From assembly GCA_965220185.1 (NCBI GenBank), contig OZ244807.1, forward strand, positions 744,001 to 808,000: a DNA stretch of 64,000 nucleotides. The letters run 5' to 3'. The position numbers were made by a program, and so were the translations under genes. Of the stretch, positions 62,904 to 64,000 are shown piece after piece. The notes beneath the pieces are model-generated. The model worked only from the letters and a program-made list of their open reading frames with translations. It did not search any database and had not been told where the DNA came from. The stretch is from Azotimanducus sp965220185. Lineage in GTDB: Bacteria > Pseudomonadota > Gammaproteobacteria > Pseudomonadales > Azotimanducaceae. The stretch's first letter is position 1. Each line of letters begins with the position of its first letter.

Positions 62904-64000
62904 TTAAGTGGCGATTCGTACACGCGCCGGTAGTGCGTCGTTGAGCACGCACTTGACGCCGTCGCGGTCCATCTCCGCAACGCATAAATTGCAGACCGTA
63001 CAGCCCGACTCGGTTTTGTTGCCATCGCGGTAGTGATTCACGAGCGCCGGGTCGTGAATCAGCGCTCGACCAAGTTGCACGGCGTCGTAGGTATGTTCCA
63101 AGGCGCGATGCACCGATGCCAAGCTCTGCACGCCGCCGACGCAAACGAGCGGCAGTGTCACAGCCTTGCGAACTTGCCTTGCATGCTTCATGAAGTACAG
63201 TTCTTCAAACGGCATCGAACGCAGACTCGGTCTCGCCATGCGGTAGATGACGCGATCAATCCAGCGGCGCTGCGCCTTGATGAGTTCTTCAACGAAAGTC
63301 GGCCCGCGAAAGAGATACATGGCGTTCCTGCCTGAAAAGCCGCCACTCAAAACGAGCGCATCGGCGTCCGCGGCCTCAAGCTGCCGCGCAAACGGCACAC
63401 TGTCTTCAAGCTCGACGCCGCCGCGAAAGCCGTCGCGCAAATTGAGCTTGACGATGATCGGCACCGAGTCGCCGACCGCTTGGCGCACGGCGCGCAAGAC
63501 CTCGATCGGAAAGCGCGCGCGATTCTCTTGGCTGCCGCCATAGTCATCGGTGCGCTTGTTGAGTCGCGGGCAGAGGAATTGACTCAGGAGATAGCCGTGT
63601 CCCATATGCAGTTCAAGCGCATCGAAGCCAGCGCGCACGGCGCGCTCTGAAGCCTGTCCATATTGCTCGGCGAGTGTTTTCAGTTCATCCACACGAAACG
63701 CGCGGATCAGGGGCGAGCCGATAAACGCGCCCATGCCGTTGAATCCGGCGCTCGGGCCGCGCGCCCTGCGGCCCGTCCAGCCGCTCCACTTCGAGAGTCC
63801 GCCGCAGTGCGCGAGCTGGATCGCGGCTTTGGCATCATGACGATGAATTGTATCGGTGACAAACTTCAGATCATCGAGAATGTCGTCTTGCAGGCACATC
63901 TGGTCGTCAAAGGTGCGCCCGCTTGGTTCAACCGAGCCGTAGGACACGGTGCACAGTCCGACACCGCCTTTGGCGAAAGCTTCATGAAATGCTGCGAGCC
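62904..64000 (-). CDS. NADH:flavin oxidoreductase / old yellow enzyme family (partial, runs off right edge)
   Basis: At least 365 aa; the 5' end is beyond the window, and the frame is open through LAAFHEAFAKGGVGLCTVSY to the edge. FMN TIM-barrel with GFDALELHMGHGYLLSQFLC, RLNKRTDDYGGS and IVKLNLRDGF, and a C-terminal Fe-S-like cysteine cluster CTVCNLCVAEMDRDGVKC. It resembles the N-terminal half of 2,4-dienoyl-CoA reductases but ends before a second flavin domain. Upstream gene of the receptor at 62883. Confidence 0.92.
   Translation of the reverse strand, partial: LAAFHEAFAKGGVGLCTVSYGSVEPSGRTFDDQMCLQDDILDDLKFVTDTIHRHDAKAAIQLAHCGGLSKWSGWTGRRARGPSAGFNGMGAFIGSPLIRAFRVDELKTLAEQYGQASERAVRAGFDALELHMGHGYLLSQFLCPRLNKRTDDYGGSQENRARFPIEVLRAVRQAVGDSVPIIVKLNLRDGFRGGVELEDSVPFARQLEAADADALVLSGGFSGRNAMYLFRGPTFVEELIKAQRRWIDRVIYRMARPSLRSMPFEELYFMKHARQVRKAVTLPLVCVGGVQSLASVHRALEHTYDAVQLGRALIHDPALVNHYRDGNKTESGCTVCNLCVAEMDRDGVKCVLNDALPARVRIAT

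Overview
This 64 kb window looks like chromosome from a gammaproteobacterium with moderately high GC, probably marine or host-associated. The evidence is housekeeping content: panB-panC, gshB next to a tonB-type gene, yqgE-ruvX, mltF, rarA, dapB with a DUF1244 gene, clpP and tRNA-Val. Four TonB-dependent receptors and a Rieske/SDR/LLM catabolic operon suggest a heterotroph that uses complex hydrophobic or aromatic (possibly steroid-like) substrates. The taxonomic call is inference; there is no rRNA in the window.

Layout. 0-12 kb is core metabolism and envelope: the 5' end of transketolase, panBC, a large unknown protein, gshB-tonB, mltF, rarA, a tandemly repeated small coiled-coil/membrane gene, an ATP-binding protein, a MOSC protein and yqgE-ruvX. 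12-19 kb is a core segment seeded with mobile debris: an IS5-type element nested in the CTAG end of a complex palindromic MITE-like element, and two more MITE-like elements back to back near 18 kb. Between them lie a GPP34-family gene, tRNA-Val, a D-2-hydroxyacid dehydrogenase, a previously uncalled SelW-like gene with an in-frame UGA (probable selenocysteine), a ChaC-like gene, clpP and a VapBC pair. 19-29 kb holds dapB, an aminotransferase, a type II restriction-modification pair, an oxidoreductase, a DUF3604 protein, a secreted protein flanked by direct repeats, an AT-richer ATPase gene and an AsmA-like gene.

29.5-37.3 kb is a tandem array of three closely related TonB-dependent receptors. 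45.3-37.4 kb (minus strand) is a tight eight-gene catabolic operon: acetoacetate-decarboxylase-like protein, SDR, Rieske oxygenase, amidohydrolase, Rieske oxygenase, LLM oxidoreductase, SDR, DUF1214-like protein. A divergent TetR regulator is its likely control gene. The receptors probably import what the operon degrades, but that link rests on adjacency only.

46-60 kb is a decaying defence island: an AbiE-type toxin-antitoxin pair, a multi-ubiquitin-like gene split by a second copy of the IS5-type element and carrying an in-frame stop, an ATPase/DUF4276 pair with a frameshift in the second gene, and an hsdR gene without hsdM or hsdS. The hsdR gene is cut by a 2.8 kb IS1595-family element (23 bp perfect inverted repeats, 8 bp target duplication) that carries its own adenine methylase and a probable restriction endonuclease. 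The window ends with a HAD phosphatase, a fourth TonB-dependent receptor and a partial old-yellow-enzyme gene.

The most notable observations are the in-frame-UGA SelW-like gene, the transposon that carries a restriction-modification pair and interrupts another restriction gene, and the broken multi-ubiquitin gene.
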